This document shows positions 10,629-18,963 of a stretch of DNA of 64,000 nt, piece by piece (position 1 is the stretch's first letter; every line of letters starts with the position of its first letter). A program made the translations under genes and the position numbers. A model generated the notes under the pieces. It was not told where the DNA came from. It searched no databases and saw only the letters and a program-made list of their open reading frames with translations. This DNA is from Candidatus Opimibacter iunctus (lineage in GTDB: Bacteria; Bacteroidota; Bacteroidia; Chitinophagales; Saprospiraceae): positions 124,001 through 188,000 of the forward strand of contig JADJVH010000005.1 of NCBI GenBank assembly GCA_016716665.1, written 5' to 3'.

Positions 10629-11657
10629 TTATGGTTTTAAAAACGCACGGATGTGAATAAGATAACTCTCCGGTTGCTCTCGGGCGATGGCATGGCCAGC
10701 TCCCGGAATGATTTCAATTTTTATGTTTTTGAAATAGGAAGCATACTCAGCACTATATCCCCATTTGATACCATCACACTGCCCTCTCATGATCAGCAGC
10801 GGGACATTGCAACCCTTTAATTTGATCCGGGTGTCAGGAAGATCAGAAAAACTTTGAACCGTTTTGATCATCGAGTAATAGCCTGCTCCGCTTTCCATAG
10901 GGCTGGTTAGTGAGGTATCGCACAAGGTGGATTTGCCCATCTCGTGGTTAAGTACGGTGACAAATTGATCCATTTCCTTATCGGAGGCAAGCTTCCAATT
11001 AAATGCCTGCGCCAGTTTTTCAACCACAGTAGCCCGGATATTGTATATTTTTTCCCTTCCCTGTTTATTCGTATAAGATGGGTTTCTGAGTTCCAGCGTA
11101 TCAGGTGCTTTGATTTTTTCCAGGTCTCTGTCCATAGGAAGTATCGGGCCGGGTCCGGTAAAGATTGCTTTTTCTACTTTATCCGGGTGATCCGCGATAA
11201 ACAAAGTAGCCAGGACAGCACCCCATGATTGTCCGATCAGGATTACTTTTTCAGCACCGATAGTCTTAATGATGGCCAGCAGATCCTCCTTGTGTCGATC
11301 AGTTGTATATTCCGATATGTCTTCAAGTCGTGTTGACCATCCACAGCCAACCTGATCATACAGATAGACATCGAATCCATCTTCCGTGAGCGCAGATAGC
11401 AGAGAGATATTGCGATCATATATAGGCCCACCCGGCCCACCATGCAAGTATATAATCGGATAGGGTTGCTTTTCCCCTTTTGCTAATAAGTGCATATATC
11501 CAATTCTGGATCCTGTAGGTAAGTCCCAGTATTGGGTGCTTTCCCTTCCTTTTGTTGCAGGTACATCATACGTTCTCGGAACCAATATCAGCAGGAGCAG
11601 GTATACCATCGCGAGCATACACGAAATGAGAACACTTTTAAATATCGTCTTCTTCAT
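10629..11657 (-). CDS. alpha/beta hydrolase, proline iminopeptidase-like (S33)
   Basis: 342 residues. An N-terminal hydrophobic segment (ISCMLAMVYLLLLILVP) suggests a signal anchor or signal peptide. The oxyanion motif LHGGPGGP (about residues 71-78) is typical of proline iminopeptidases and tricorn-interacting factor F1; the nucleophile elbow is GQSWGA with Ser144; the acid is likely the Asp of GQCDGIK and the base the His of PGAGHAIA near the end. A helical cap lies between (about residues 170-260). The family removes N-terminal Pro or other residues from peptides, or hydrolyses esters; substrate specificity is not determinable here. Envelope location would fit peptide scavenging. Complete and intact. 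Confidence 0.87.
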   Translation of the reverse strand: MKKTIFKSVLISCMLAMVYLLLLILVPRTYDVPATKGRESTQYWDLPTGSRIGYMHLLAKGEKQPYPIIYLHGGPGGPIYDRNISLLSALTEDGFDVYLYDQVGCGWSTRLEDISEYTTDRHKEDLLAIIKTIGAEKVILIGQSWGAVLATLFIADHPDKVEKAIFTGPGPILPMDRDLEKIKAPDTLELRNPSYTNKQGREKIYNIRATVVEKLAQAFNWKLASDKEMDQFVTVLNHEMGKSTLCDTSLTSPMESGAGYYSMIKTVQSFSDLPDTRIKLKGCNVPLLIMRGQCDGIKWGYSAEYASYFKNIKIEIIPGAGHAIAREQPESYLIHIRAFLKP

Positions 11658-11757
11658 AGACCGGCAATACCAGGGCTCAAGAATGAATATACTTTGTTGA
11701 AAACAAAAGGATGGTTCAGAGCACTTGAGGCGTTAACGAATCGAAAAGCCTCTTTAT

Positions 11758-14001
11758 TTAAAGTTTGTACCTCACCCCCAAATAAAATTCCCTTCCCTTT
11801 GTAGGCCCCCATACCGAAGACGTATCAAAGTATGGACTAAACGGATCCTGCCAACTGATGATAGGTTGCAGTTGACGGAAGTCAAAAATATTTTCGCAGC
11901 CGCCATAAACTTCAATCGCCCCGAAAGTGTAGGTAAGCTGGGCACTGACTACAGTATATGGATCTGAATAATCAGGACGCTGAAATTCCTCCGGATTTGA
12001 TTTGGTATCCGGCAGCCTCTGCTCACCATACCAATGCAGATTCATATCGAAATGAAACTGATTGGACAAAGGTGCATAGCCGAAAGTGGTCAGTATTTTA
12101 TTTTTTGGATTGAAAGGCAGCAACTCTTTGGTCTCCCCTACCATATGATAGACATCCAGGTAGGTGTATCCTGTCTTGACTTCAAACCTCTCCCAGATTT
12201 TCATGTACACTTCTGCCTGGAAGCCATCACTCACGCTGGTACCTGTAAAGTTCTTGATGATTGCTTTTGTGGGATCTGAGTCGTAATCCGGAAATATCTG
12301 ATTTTGAAAACTGGTGTGGTAATAATCCACACTCAGGAAACCGGTGAACATGGCATTTTCTGTTTCAAATTTTTGCGTCAGGTTGATACCATAGTTAATG
12401 GCTTTTTCCGGTTCCAATACTTCAGCGAAAATGATATCTCTTGAACTGACTAAGAGCCCTATGTTTTCACTGAACAGATTTACGGTCCGCCAGCCGGTCC
12501 CCACATTGGCCCGTACAATAGTTTTAGGTGCCAGGTCATATTTGATAAGTGTCCTGGGGGTGAACATAAAACCAAAATCATTGTGCTGATCACCCCGGAC
12601 ACCTGCGATCCAGGTCACTTTGTCATTGAAAAGCCGCATTGTGTTTTCAGCGAAGACTCCGGGAATGTTTTCAATGCGGTGGTAGTTGCCGTCGTAGGTC
12701 CTATTGAGTGTGTTATCAGTAAACGCTATGTCTTCATTCAGATTGAGGTAACGATAGCTGATCCCTGATTTGAGATTGTGGCTTCCGTAGTTTAGTTCAT
12801 GCTGTATGTTACCGTAGAAATTTGTTTGCTGGGCATCATATTTTACTGTTCCAAAGTAAGATTGTTGATCCTGGTAAAAGGATGAAGCAAAGAGAACGAT
12901 GTTGTGTTTTGAATTGATGCGGTATCCTGTTTTCGTCCAAAGTTCTGGTTGGCTGAAATTGACTGTTTGGCCATATATAGATGAACTGCCCTGATCTGTT
13001 TTTGCATCGAAGGTTGTCTGACCGCCTACACGCTGCTCGTTGACAAAGCGTAAGCCAATACGGCTGCTCCAGCCCAGCTCTTGTTCGTTGCCGTATTTCC
13101 ATTTGTTGAAGATCATATACCGGGTGAGCTGGGGCAGGTCAAGGAAGTGGTCATCATCCTGGTCAATCTTGTCTGCAGGCTGGATCATGTGGAACGCGGT
13201 CAGGTTGCTCCATTTGTTTTTCCTGAAGGCATAATTAGCGTTCAGATGTTTTTCAGCAAAACTGTTGACAAATGCATTGACATAGAGATGATCAGTATTG
13301 TCTGGCTCCTTGGTTTCGACGTTGATCTGGCCACTGATGCTTTCATATCCCTGCAGCACACTATTGGCGCCCTTGGCCACATAGATATTGTCCACCAGCG
13401 TACCGGGAATGGTACTGATGCCATAGGTGTAGGTCAGCCCCTGTATGACCGGAAAGCCATCTACCAGGATCTGATTGTATACGCCGGACAATCCGAGGAT
13501 GCGCAGCTCTTTGGAATTGGTGATCACATTGGTGGTTTGGGGCTGCACGGTAGATTGGGTTTCAAAGCATCCGGCGAGGTCACAACAAGCGGCCTTGCCC
13601 AATTCAGTCTGGGTGATCTGCTCAGTCTTGATAGGGGACAGATCGGAGATGATCACGCCATCGCGTTGACCGGAGACCACCACTTCATCCAGCGCTTTTG
13701 ATGCCTGCAGATTGAAGACGAGGAAAACAGGACCTGTGATTTCAAAGGTATCGGGGATATGTCCCACATAGCTGGCGATGAGATGCATATCTGAAATCCC
13801 TTCTGATGAAATCTGAAACTGGCCATTGGATTGCGTTTGTACCGCAGTGGTTGAGCCGAGCCAGTAGACATTCGCTCCCGCCAGTGGTTCTCCCTGTAGG
13901 TTGGCTACCCTTCCTGAAATGAATTGGGCGGAAGTGGTCCCGGCAATCAGCATTATGGTAATGAAGAGGCTAAATTCCACATTCTTAATCACTCTTATCA
14001 T
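11758..14001 (-). CDS. TonB-dependent outer-membrane receptor with Cys-containing plug
   Basis: 747 residues. Signal peptide about 1-25 (FSLFITIMLIAGTTSAQ), then a carboxypeptidase-like regulatory domain (GRVANLQGEPLAGANVYW, to about residue 105), a TonB box-like stretch (DEVVVSGQRDG), a plug domain (about 120-240) and a 22-strand-type barrel ending YLGVRYKL. The plug contains KAACCDLAGCFE, three cysteines in a short span, which is unusual in outer-membrane receptors. I associate this plug variant with Bacteroidota receptors for metal or metal complexes, but that is recollection plus inference and not shown here. A -7-like TATCTTTG lies 35 nt upstream on the minus strand. Full length, no disruption. 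Confidence 0.9.
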   Translation of the reverse strand: MIRVIKNVEFSLFITIMLIAGTTSAQFISGRVANLQGEPLAGANVYWLGSTTAVQTQSNGQFQISSEGISDMHLIASYVGHIPDTFEITGPVFLVFNLQASKALDEVVVSGQRDGVIISDLSPIKTEQITQTELGKAACCDLAGCFETQSTVQPQTTNVITNSKELRILGLSGVYNQILVDGFPVIQGLTYTYGISTIPGTLVDNIYVAKGANSVLQGYESISGQINVETKEPDNTDHLYVNAFVNSFAEKHLNANYAFRKNKWSNLTAFHMIQPADKIDQDDDHFLDLPQLTRYMIFNKWKYGNEQELGWSSRIGLRFVNEQRVGGQTTFDAKTDQGSSSIYGQTVNFSQPELWTKTGYRINSKHNIVLFASSFYQDQQSYFGTVKYDAQQTNFYGNIQHELNYGSHNLKSGISYRYLNLNEDIAFTDNTLNRTYDGNYHRIENIPGVFAENTMRLFNDKVTWIAGVRGDQHNDFGFMFTPRTLIKYDLAPKTIVRANVGTGWRTVNLFSENIGLLVSSRDIIFAEVLEPEKAINYGINLTQKFETENAMFTGFLSVDYYHTSFQNQIFPDYDSDPTKAIIKNFTGTSVSDGFQAEVYMKIWERFEVKTGYTYLDVYHMVGETKELLPFNPKNKILTTFGYAPLSNQFHFDMNLHWYGEQRLPDTKSNPEEFQRPDYSDPYTVVSAQLTYTFGAIEVYGGCENIFDFRQLQPIISWQDPFSPYFDTSSVWGPTKGREFYLGVRYKL

Positions 14002-14035
14002 TTGCTCGATAGCTTATTGCATCGGCAAAGATAGG

Positions 14036-14043
14036 AAACAGAA
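14036..14043 (-). promoter_or_regulatory. -7 element candidate for the TonB receptor gene
   Basis: The plus strand reads CAAAGATA, i.e. TATCTTTG on the coding strand, matching the Bacteroidota sigma-A -7 consensus TANNTTTG. It lies 35 nt before the start codon at 14001. No clear -33 TTTG was found at the expected spacing. Confidence 0.4.
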
Positions 14044-14154
14044 TGCCCGGGCTATCGTAAAAGACTTCTTCAAGGGAAGTGAGCGATAAAATCATGAAAT
14101 ATCATTCCTCCGGCGCGAGACCTAATGCCAAAAGTCCTGTAGAGTGTGGCTCAA

Positions 14155-14643
14155 TTAATGTTGATCAACAGCTTTTGATTTATGTCGTGATTTTACCTTC
14201 TTGTTTGAAGAGGGTTGGAGCGCGGAGATCTCTGTGATAAAGGGTTCAGAAATGAAATAAGTCTTGCTGGTTCCATCAGGAAATGTCCGGATTTCTATGT
14301 TTCCATTCCTGAATATCCGGGTTTGGCTACCGTCGGGATTGACCAGAACAGGGATTTGGGTATTTGCATTGAGCATCACAGATTGTGTGCCATCAGGGTT
14401 GACCCATGTCTGTGTGCATCCGTTGTCATAGATGAGGGTCTGAGTACCATCCGGGTTGATTTGATAGTATGGGGATGACCCGTTGTTCATGATGAGGGTT
14501 TGCGTACCATCGGCATTGACTTGTATAGTCTGGGCGGTAACAGGTGAAAGAACCGCTGATATAAGCGCGATGATAAGGAATGCCAGGCTGAATGCCAAAG
14601 GGTATCGGTCTGGTTTACAAGATAGAATCTGTGAACTTTCCAT
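14155..14643 (-). CDS. exported NPDGTQT-repeat protein of unknown function
   Basis: 162 residues. A hydrophobic segment (about 17-38, AFSLAFLIIALISAVLSPV followed by TAQ) looks like a signal peptide with a longer N-region. The mature part is five approximate repeats of 18-20 residues, each starting with N-[AP]-DG-[TS]-QT (VNADGTQT, INPDGTQT, VNPDGTQS, VNPDGSQT, FPDGTSKT), alternating with Asn/Gly turns. This resembles short beta-hairpin repeats. The C-terminus is basic (KKVKSRHKSKAVDQH). No catalytic motif is visible. I do not recognise a named family; repeat spacing suggests a small beta-solenoid or ligand-binding sheet. The region between it and the TonB receptor start (14002-14154) holds only a promoter candidate. 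Confidence 0.7.
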   Translation of the reverse strand: MESSQILSCKPDRYPLAFSLAFLIIALISAVLSPVTAQTIQVNADGTQTLIMNNGSSPYYQINPDGTQTLIYDNGCTQTWVNPDGTQSVMLNANTQIPVLVNPDGSQTRIFRNGNIEIRTFPDGTSKTYFISEPFITEISALQPSSNKKVKSRHKSKAVDQH

Positions 14644-14723
14644 AACCGTGGATTTTTATTGAAAGGTAAAGGCATAAGCCACAGGCATGTGTTATGAAAA
14701 GGTTATTTAAATATAAATTAATA

Positions 14724-14803
14724 AAGGGGTGAAGGGAGCAAGGGAGCAAGGGAGCAAGGGAGCAAAGGAGCAAAGGGTGAAGGGAGGAAGGGAGCAAAGG
14801 AAT
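14724..14803 (+). repeat. left (AGGGAGCA)n array flanking the four-helix-bundle gene
   Basis: Tandem octamers of AGGGAGCA with minor variants. The sub-segment 14770-14800 is an inverted copy, with two mismatches in 31, of 15314-15344 on the other side of the four-helix-bundle gene, making a terminal-inverted-repeat-like pair. Confidence 0.75.
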
Positions 14804-14863
14804 GAAAGAAATTTTTTTTTCATTTTCTGGTCACATTTAGAGGATCTCAAGACATTATATGGT

Positions 14864-15268
14864 ATGGAAAGTACATATCAATCATTTGAAGATCTGGTGA
14901 TCTGGCAAGAAGGCATGAAGATTTGTTACCAGATTTATGATGCACTTGAACATTGCCATGATTTTGGCCTGAGAAATCAAATGGAGCGGAGTGCGGTTTC
15001 TGTGCCTTCCAATATTGCAGAAGGATATGAATTGAGTTCTGACCGTGCTTTTATCCGCCATCTATACATTGCTAAAGGCTCCGCCGGAGAACTCCGCACG
15101 CAACTGTATATAGCCATTCGTCAAAAGTATATGTCAGAGGAAACCGGAACCGAGCTATTAGCTAAGGCTAAAAAGTTGGGAGGGATGATCCAGAAATTTA
15201 TCACAGCCCGTAAAAAAAGAATATTGAAGAACCTTATAATGAATACCCTTTTATTCTTTTATAATTAA
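14864..15268 (+). CDS. four-helix bundle protein (S23 / 23S rRNA intervening-sequence-type)
   Basis: 134 residues from the ATG at 14864 (MESTYQSFEDLVIWQEGMK). Reading further upstream in frame runs into the repeat array (KGAREQGSKGAKEQR), which is why the internal start is preferred. Motifs typical of the family are FEDLVIWQ near the N-terminus, the LRNQMERSAVSVPSNIAEG block, and a helical second half with FIRHLYIAKGSAGELRTQL. Members are found in 23S rRNA intervening sequences and as solitary chromosomal genes in Bacteroidota; the related Avd protein works with diversity-generating retroelements. Molecular function of the solitary form is unknown. The gene sits between inverted purine-rich arrays and opposes the FMN reductase gene, so it may be a mobile or repeat-associated unit. 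Confidence 0.85.
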   Translation: MESTYQSFEDLVIWQEGMKICYQIYDALEHCHDFGLRNQMERSAVSVPSNIAEGYELSSDRAFIRHLYIAKGSAGELRTQLYIAIRQKYMSEETGTELLAKAKKLGGMIQKFITARKKRILKNLIMNTLLFFYN

Positions 15269-15313
15269 TCTTCCCCTTACCAAATGCTTTGAGACCCTAA
15301 CCATGAGGATTTA

Positions 15314-15344
15314 CCCTTGCTCCCTTGCTCCCTTCACCCTTTGC
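15314..15344 (-). repeat. right inverted (AGGGAGCA)n array
   Basis: The plus strand reads CCCTTGCTCCCTTGCTCCC-like sequence; its reverse complement matches 14770-14800 at 29 of 31 positions. It lies between the convergent four-helix-bundle and FMN reductase genes and ends 9 nt before the latter's stop. Confidence 0.75.
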
Positions 15345-15352
15345 CCCCGGCC

Positions 15353-15910
15353 CTATGCCATCCGCCTGTTCGCCTCTACACACCACATCAATTCCCCAAC
15401 AAATACCGCAGCTCTTTTTTCTACTCCTGCTTTATCCGCAGGAACTCCATTGATATCATAAGCCTCCTGCACTTTTGGAACAGGGAACATCGCTGGCACC
15501 GTCCATGCCCGGATCTTCCAAAGCGACCATTGCAGTGAGGTGATCACCTGGGTGCCGCCAAAGACTCCATCTGATGCTGTGGAAATAGCAATAGGCTTCT
15601 TATACCACTCCTTGTACAAGACATCGATGGCATTCTTGAGACTCGCCGGATATCCACCATTGTACTCAGGCGTGACGATGATGATTCCATCAGCTTTGGT
15701 CACACGGGCCGCATAATCAAGCAGGGCTGGTGATGGATCGGGCTGCAATCTCAGTCGTTCGTCAAACAATGGAAACTGGTATTCATGGAGATCTATGATC
15801 TCTGCTGTAGCCAGGTTGTTTTCAATCAGGTAGTTTTTGAAAAAGAGGGCTACCCGGTGGCTGTTGCGGCCGGTGCGGACACTGGAGGAAATGATGGCGA
15901 TATGATTCAT
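15353..15910 (-). CDS. NAD(P)H-dependent FMN reductase family protein
   Basis: 185 residues with a flavodoxin-like fold. The FMN-phosphate loop is IISSSVRTGRNSHRVA at the N-terminus, and the second signature, TPEYNGGYPASLKNAIDVL (about residues 78-96), is the diagnostic TPEYNxxxPGxLKNAID motif of NADPH-dependent FMN reductases, azoreductases and chromate reductases. The family uses NAD(P)H to reduce bound FMN and then quinones, azo dyes, metals or free flavin; the physiological acceptor is not evident. Predicted cytoplasmic and full length. Upstream DNA carries GAAAAATG-type and heptamer repeats rather than an obvious promoter. Confidence 0.9.
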   Translation of the reverse strand: MNHIAIISSSVRTGRNSHRVALFFKNYLIENNLATAEIIDLHEYQFPLFDERLRLQPDPSPALLDYAARVTKADGIIIVTPEYNGGYPASLKNAIDVLYKEWYKKPIAISTASDGVFGGTQVITSLQWSLWKIRAWTVPAMFPVPKVQEAYDINGVPADKAGVEKRAAVFVGELMWCVEANRRMA

Positions 15911-16224
15911 ACTTAAGTGAAGAATGAAAAATGAAAAGTGAAAAATGAAACGATGGGTTCAGCTATCAGCTATCAGCTATCAGCTATCAGCTATCAGCTA
16001 GCTACAGTTAGCAGTTAGCAGTTAGCAGTTAGCAGTTAGCAGTTAGCATAAGGGAAACAAATATATAGGCATTTGGTTATCGCTCTGCATGCGCTTGTAG
16101 CAGCAAGAGTTATTTCCTGTGCGTCCCGGCATATGGTCAATTTATACACATTGTAAAATTTATGTATATTTCATGGAAACATTCGAAATCACTTTCTCCT
16201 AATTACAAATGAAAAACCACTTTT
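15911..16224. other. intergenic region with short tandem repeats, divergent promoters expected
   Basis: 314 bp between the divergent FMN reductase and TonB receptor genes. It contains a GAAAAATGAAAAGTG-like tract (about 15920-15950), the heptamer arrays at 15961-16046, then AT-rich DNA (16080-16224) where the promoter for the TonB receptor is expected. No perfect TANNTTTG match was found on the plus strand. Confidence 0.6.
15961..16046. repeat. two adjoining heptanucleotide tandem arrays
   Basis: Five perfect copies of AGCTATC (15961-15995) run via AGCTAGCTA into six perfect copies of CAGTTAG (16005-16046). The two units share CAG-TA spacing but differ in sequence. Perfect copies imply recent expansion by slippage. 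No coding frame is claimed. Confidence 0.9.
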
Positions 16225-18909
16225 ATGAAGAGACTATTACTTGCATTGCTCACCCTGCTGGTCATCCATCAGGTTGACGCACAACTGACGATCACAGGCA
16301 GGATCACAGACACCGATGGCCTCACCCTCTTTGGGGTCAATGTAGCCGAGAAAGGTACAAGCCATGGTACCGTTACAGATCTTGATGGGGCATACTCCAT
16401 CAATGTAGCCAATGCTGATGCCACCCTGGTCTTTAGCTACGTGGGCTATGAAACCAAGGAGATCAAAGTCAATGGAAACACGACCATCGACGTGATCATG
16501 AATGAGGGTATCAACCTGGGAGAAGTCCAGGTAGTGGGAACCCGCAGTTACCGCCGATCCTCTACAGAAACTCCAGTAGCTGTGGATGTCATTGATATCG
16601 CTGATCTTTCTGCCAGCAGCGGTAAGGCGGAGATCAACCAGATCCTCCAGTATGCGGCCCCATCCTTTAATGCAACCAAGCAATCGGGTTCAGATGGCGC
16701 TGATCACATTGATCCTGCTTCACTGCGCGGCCTGGGCCCTGATCAAACGCTGGTATTGATCAATGGCAAGAGAAGGCACCAATCCTCACTGGTCAATGTA
16801 TTCGGAACGAGGGGAAGAGGTAATTCAGGAACGGACCTGAATGCACTGCCTGCATCAGCCATAGACCGTATCGAAATACTGCGGGATGGATCATCTGCCC
16901 AATATGGCAGCGATGCGATCGCAGGCGTCATGAATATCGTACTCAAGGATCAGACAGACGGCCTGACCGGTGGGGTGACGTATGGGATGTACAGCACCTC
17001 AGTAGGAGATGGATACGAAGCGCAGGCAGGAGATGTGCTCTATAATATCGAAGGGACAAACAGGCTGGATAGTGTAGACAAGTCTTTTGACGGAAACACC
17101 ATCAAGCTTGACCTCAACTATGGGTTGCCTATTGGAGAGAATGGAGGTTTTGTCAATTTCACGACCGAATACCTTTCTAAAGAGCGGACCCTGAGGCCAG
17201 GATGGTCGTGGCGCAAAGGCTATGGCAGCGCTGCCATTGACGGATTTAATTTTATGGTCAATAGCGCCATTCCGCTCGCGGCGAATACGGAGCTGTATGC
17301 ATTTGGAGGAAGAAACTTCAGGGATACTGATGCCAATGCGTTTTCGAGAGAGAGTTTTGCGGATGGGGACAACCGGTCTGTACCGAGTTTGTATCCAAAC
17401 GGATTCACTCCACACATCACTTCTTCGATAACAGATGTATCTGCTTCGGTTGGGATCCGCCACACAATGAACAATGGGTGGGTTGCGGATTTTAGCAACA
17501 CGTATGGCAAAAACTATTTCCATTACTATATCAAGGGTACCAACAATGCCTCCATGAAAGAAGCCTCACCGACAGATTTTGATGCTGGAGGCCACAGCCT
17601 TTCTCAGAATGTCACGGGTTTGGATTTCACTAAATACTTTGAAGAAATCGCTTCCGGATTTAATCTTGCGTATGGCCTTGAATACCGGACGGAGAACTTT
17701 GAGATTTTTTCTGGCGAAGTAGCTTCCTATGCACAGTATGATAACAATGGCCTGCCGATCACTGATCCGGTCAGCCAGCAACCAGCTACAGACACCAATG
17801 GAGATCAGTTGCCGGGTGGTGCACAGGGTTTCCCTGGCTATAGCCCTGCCAACGTGGTAGACAGGGGCCGGACCAATATTGGATTGTATGTCGATGGTGA
17901 GCTCAACATAACAGATCCTTTCCTGGTGGACGCAGCATTGCGTTTTGAAAACTACAGTGATTTTGGAAGTACATTCAACTGGAAAATCGCGAGTCGTTAT
18001 ACGTTGAGTGATAAACTCACTGTCCGGGGTTCGTTCTCAACTGGATTCCGTGCACCATCATTAGCGCAGATTCATTACAACCTCATCTTTAACAATTTTG
18101 TGGCTGGTGAATCATTGCCTTCGCTGCTCTCTTCAAATACAAGCACCGTAACAAGAGCTTTTGGTATCGGGCCACTGCAGGAAGAGACATCTGTAAACGG
18201 AAGCCTTGGATTTACGTTGACCCTTGGAGCGTTTACGGCAACCATTGATGGATATTCCATTTCGGTAAAGGACAGGATTATACTCACGGACAATTTTGAT
18301 GCTTCAGGTCTTGGCCTGGGTGTAGATGTCGCTCAGTTTTTTGCCAATGGTGTAGATACTAAGACACAAGGTATCGATATCGTATTGGGGTATAGGAAGG
18401 CATTTAACAAGAGTGTATTCACCGCCAGCCTTGCCGGCAATCTCAATGATCTGACCATTGAAAAAATCCACAATGGGGATCTGAATCCATTTACATTCTT
18501 CGGGCCGTTTTCGCAGGCATATCTCGAGGCTGCAGCGCCGGATTATAAGTTCAGCCTGGGCCTGGGCTATTCGATCAACAAATTTGACTTTGGTGTCAAC
18601 CTCACACAGTTCAGCAAAGTGATCATCCAGGATTTCCAGTGGGTGGATACGCCAGCTACGACGCAGGCGGAAGCGGATGCACTGTATGCAGTAGCTACAG
18701 ATACCTATGATGCTGCATTGGTCATGGATCTGACTGCAGGCTATTCTATCACGGACCGGTTGAAAGTCACCATCGGGGCCAGTAACTTATTTAACAAGTA
18801 TCCTACACCACAGTTTGATGGTTGGACGGACCAGGGTGGTTTTAACGACTCAGTGCAGATGGGGAGTGACGGAGCGTATTATTTTGGGAGGATAGGATTC
18901 AGGTTCTAA
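16225..18909 (+). CDS. TonB-dependent outer-membrane receptor
   Basis: 894 residues. Signal peptide MKRLLLALLTLLVIHQVDAQ, then a carboxypeptidase-like regulatory domain (TGRITDTDGLTLFGVNVAEKG, about 22-100) with the usual FSYVGYETKEI strand, a linker with TonB-box-like EVQVVGTRS, plug domain (about 115-250; LVLINGKRRHQSS, GTDLNALPASAIDRIEIL, YGSDAIAGVMNIVLK) and the transmembrane barrel, ending in Phe (YYFGRIGFRF) as expected for BAM-recognised barrels. It imports a substrate across the outer membrane using TonB energy. No SusD-like lipoprotein follows, so it does not look like a SusCD glycan pair; siderophore, cobalamin-like or other ligands remain open. Transcription ends at the hairpin overlapping its stop codon. 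Confidence 0.92.
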   Translation: MKRLLLALLTLLVIHQVDAQLTITGRITDTDGLTLFGVNVAEKGTSHGTVTDLDGAYSINVANADATLVFSYVGYETKEIKVNGNTTIDVIMNEGINLGEVQVVGTRSYRRSSTETPVAVDVIDIADLSASSGKAEINQILQYAAPSFNATKQSGSDGADHIDPASLRGLGPDQTLVLINGKRRHQSSLVNVFGTRGRGNSGTDLNALPASAIDRIEILRDGSSAQYGSDAIAGVMNIVLKDQTDGLTGGVTYGMYSTSVGDGYEAQAGDVLYNIEGTNRLDSVDKSFDGNTIKLDLNYGLPIGENGGFVNFTTEYLSKERTLRPGWSWRKGYGSAAIDGFNFMVNSAIPLAANTELYAFGGRNFRDTDANAFSRESFADGDNRSVPSLYPNGFTPHITSSITDVSASVGIRHTMNNGWVADFSNTYGKNYFHYYIKGTNNASMKEASPTDFDAGGHSLSQNVTGLDFTKYFEEIASGFNLAYGLEYRTENFEIFSGEVASYAQYDNNGLPITDPVSQQPATDTNGDQLPGGAQGFPGYSPANVVDRGRTNIGLYVDGELNITDPFLVDAALRFENYSDFGSTFNWKIASRYTLSDKLTVRGSFSTGFRAPSLAQIHYNLIFNNFVAGESLPSLLSSNTSTVTRAFGIGPLQEETSVNGSLGFTLTLGAFTATIDGYSISVKDRIILTDNFDASGLGLGVDVAQFFANGVDTKTQGIDIVLGYRKAFNKSVFTASLAGNLNDLTIEKIHNGDLNPFTFFGPFSQAYLEAAAPDYKFSLGLGYSINKFDFGVNLTQFSKVIIQDFQWVDTPATTQAEADALYAVATDTYDAALVMDLTAGYSITDRLKVTIGASNLFNKYPTPQFDGWTDQGGFNDSVQMGSDGAYYFGRIGFRF

Positions 18910-18963
18910 AAGATAATATAGAAAGGCGCGTTGCACACAACGCGCCTTTCTATATTATCTTTT
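18908..18963. terminator. bidirectional terminator with 26-bp perfect stem
   Basis: Arms 18908-18933 and 18938-18963 are perfectly complementary with a CACA loop; the core is GAAAGGCGCGTTG. Followed by T-rich sequence on the plus strand and preceded by A-rich sequence (T-rich on minus). It overlaps the TAA of the TonB receptor gene and the last codons of the convergent minus-strand gene (stop at 18955-18957), so it probably ends both transcripts. Confidence 0.9.

Noticed and set aside
10605..10630. possible tRNA (GATTCGAAC segment)
   Set aside because: Resembles a T-loop only; the flanking bases do not form a 5-bp T stem, and no acceptor, D or anticodon arm can be built.
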